From the NCBI GenBank assembly GCA_948844705.1, contig CAQNVT010000160.1:1-5675 (forward strand): 5,675 nucleotides of DNA, given 5' to 3'. The notes beneath the pieces are model-generated. The model made no database searches. It worked only from the letters and a program-made list of their open reading frames with translations, and was not told the origin of the DNA. Of this stretch, positions 5,059 to 5,675 are shown one piece after another. Origin of the DNA: an uncultured Dorea sp. (GTDB lineage: Bacteria > Bacillota > Clostridia > Lachnospirales > Lachnospiraceae). Within the stretch, counting starts at the first letter, position 1. Every line of letters starts with the position of its first letter. Made by a program: the position numbers and the translations under genes.

Positions 5059-5675
5059 CTACACATACAGCTTCACCAGCTCCATAATTACATCTACGCT
5101 CTTATCCATTCCCTCAACCGTGATGTGCTCGTAGGGCCCGTGATAAGCATGTCCGCCGGTTCCGAGGTTCGGGCACGGAAGTCCCATATAGCTTAACTGG
5201 CATCCGTCTGTGCCTCCTCGTATCGGGAGAACAAGAGGAGTAACGCCTGCAAGCTCGCAGGCTTTCTTTGCGTTATCGATCAGGTGCATGCATCCGTCGA
5301 TGATCTCAGCCATATTTTTATACTGATCTGTGATCGTCAGCTTAACGGTTCCCTCGCCCCATTTTTCATTCAGATTCTTTTCAATCAGGCGAAGTGTATT
5401 TTTACGTGCCTCAAAGAAATCAGCGCTGTGATCGCGGACGATATAGTTAAGCTGCGCTGAAGCCACCTCACCTGACATGCTCATAAGGTGGTAGAAGCCC
5501 TCGTAGTCTTCGGTTCCCCTTGGAGTTTCCATGCCCGGCAGCATCTGGTTGATCTCCATTGCTACGAGGGAGGCGTTGATCATGGTATCCTTGGAGGAGC
5601 CGGGATGTACGTTAAAGCCTGTAATATCAAAAACTGCTTTGCAGGCGTTAAAGTTTTCATACTGAATCTCGCCTT
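5059..5675 (-). CDS. pepT: Peptidase T, tripeptide aminopeptidase (C-terminal half, 5' truncated by window edge)
   Basis: This is a zinc-dependent M20 (M20B) cytoplasmic peptidase that removes the N-terminal residue of tripeptides. The minus-strand frame is open to the right edge; the first full codon is 5671-5673, giving 204 residues of a protein normally about 400-410. The visible part opens with GEIQYENFNACKAVFDI and GFNVHPGSSKDT, typical of the lid/dimerisation domain. Later come RGGTDGCQLSYMGLPCPNLG and GGHAYHGPYEHITVEGM. The histidine of HGPYEH is expected to be a metal ligand by family comparison. It ends in KLYV and a TAG stop (5059-5061). The ATG at 5583 is internal: the residues before it continue the family sequence, so the true start lies beyond the window. 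The N-terminal metal ligands are not visible. It is convergent with the methyltransferase gene. Confidence 0.95.
   Translation of the reverse strand, partial: GEIQYENFNACKAVFDITGFNVHPGSSKDTMINASLVAMEINQMLPGMETPRGTEDYEGFYHLMSMSGEVASAQLNYIVRDHSADFFEARKNTLRLIEKNLNEKWGEGTVKLTITDQYKNMAEIIDGCMHLIDNAKKACELAGVTPLVLPIRGGTDGCQLSYMGLPCPNLGTGGHAYHGPYEHITVEGMDKSVDVIMELVKLYV

Noticed and set aside
5581..5583. ATG at 5583 (minus) as the start of a short peptidase
   Set aside because: The codons before it encode GFNVHPGSSKDT, conserved peptidase T sequence, so this methionine is internal.

Overview
The window reads as chromosomal DNA of a Gram-positive Firmicute. The PolC-type replicase, the strong AGGAGG-like ribosome binding sites, the MnmM (YtqB-type) tRNA methyltransferase and the peptidase T all fit Clostridia. 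The PolC residues resemble those I recall from Lachnospiraceae (Dorea/Blautia/Clostridium scindens type). This placement rests on remembered family sequence and not on a search.

Layout. (1) Bases 2-2215, + strand: the C-terminal half of PolC, the replicative DNA polymerase III alpha subunit, cut by the left edge. Its first ~60 bases are AT-rich and look unlike normal PolC. (2) Bases 2216-2875: a 660-base stretch with no convincing gene. It is filled by two large imperfect hairpins (about 2224-2586 and 2645-2824). Each carries the same ~120-base module at its tip, in opposite orientations and at about 84% identity. The module folds into nested stems with compensatory changes between the copies, and it is the most interesting content of the window. 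(3) Bases 2876-3742, +: a ten-helix EamA/DMT-family membrane transporter. (4) Bases 3743-3847: a short intergenic region with two palindromes. (5) Bases 3848-4492 and 4489-5055, +: a GyrI-like small-molecule-binding protein whose stop overlaps the start of an MnmM-like tRNA methyltransferase, so the two look like one translationally coupled unit. (6) Bases 5059-5675, -: the C-terminal half of peptidase T, convergent with the methyltransferase, only 3 bases separating the stops, and cut by the right edge.

The proteins are housekeeping or general-purpose (replication, transport, possible small-molecule detoxification, tRNA wobble modification, tripeptide breakdown) and do not form one pathway. 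No transposase, integrase, CRISPR array, rRNA or tRNA was seen. The unexplained material is the paired-hairpin repeat between polC and the transporter, and the odd left edge of polC.
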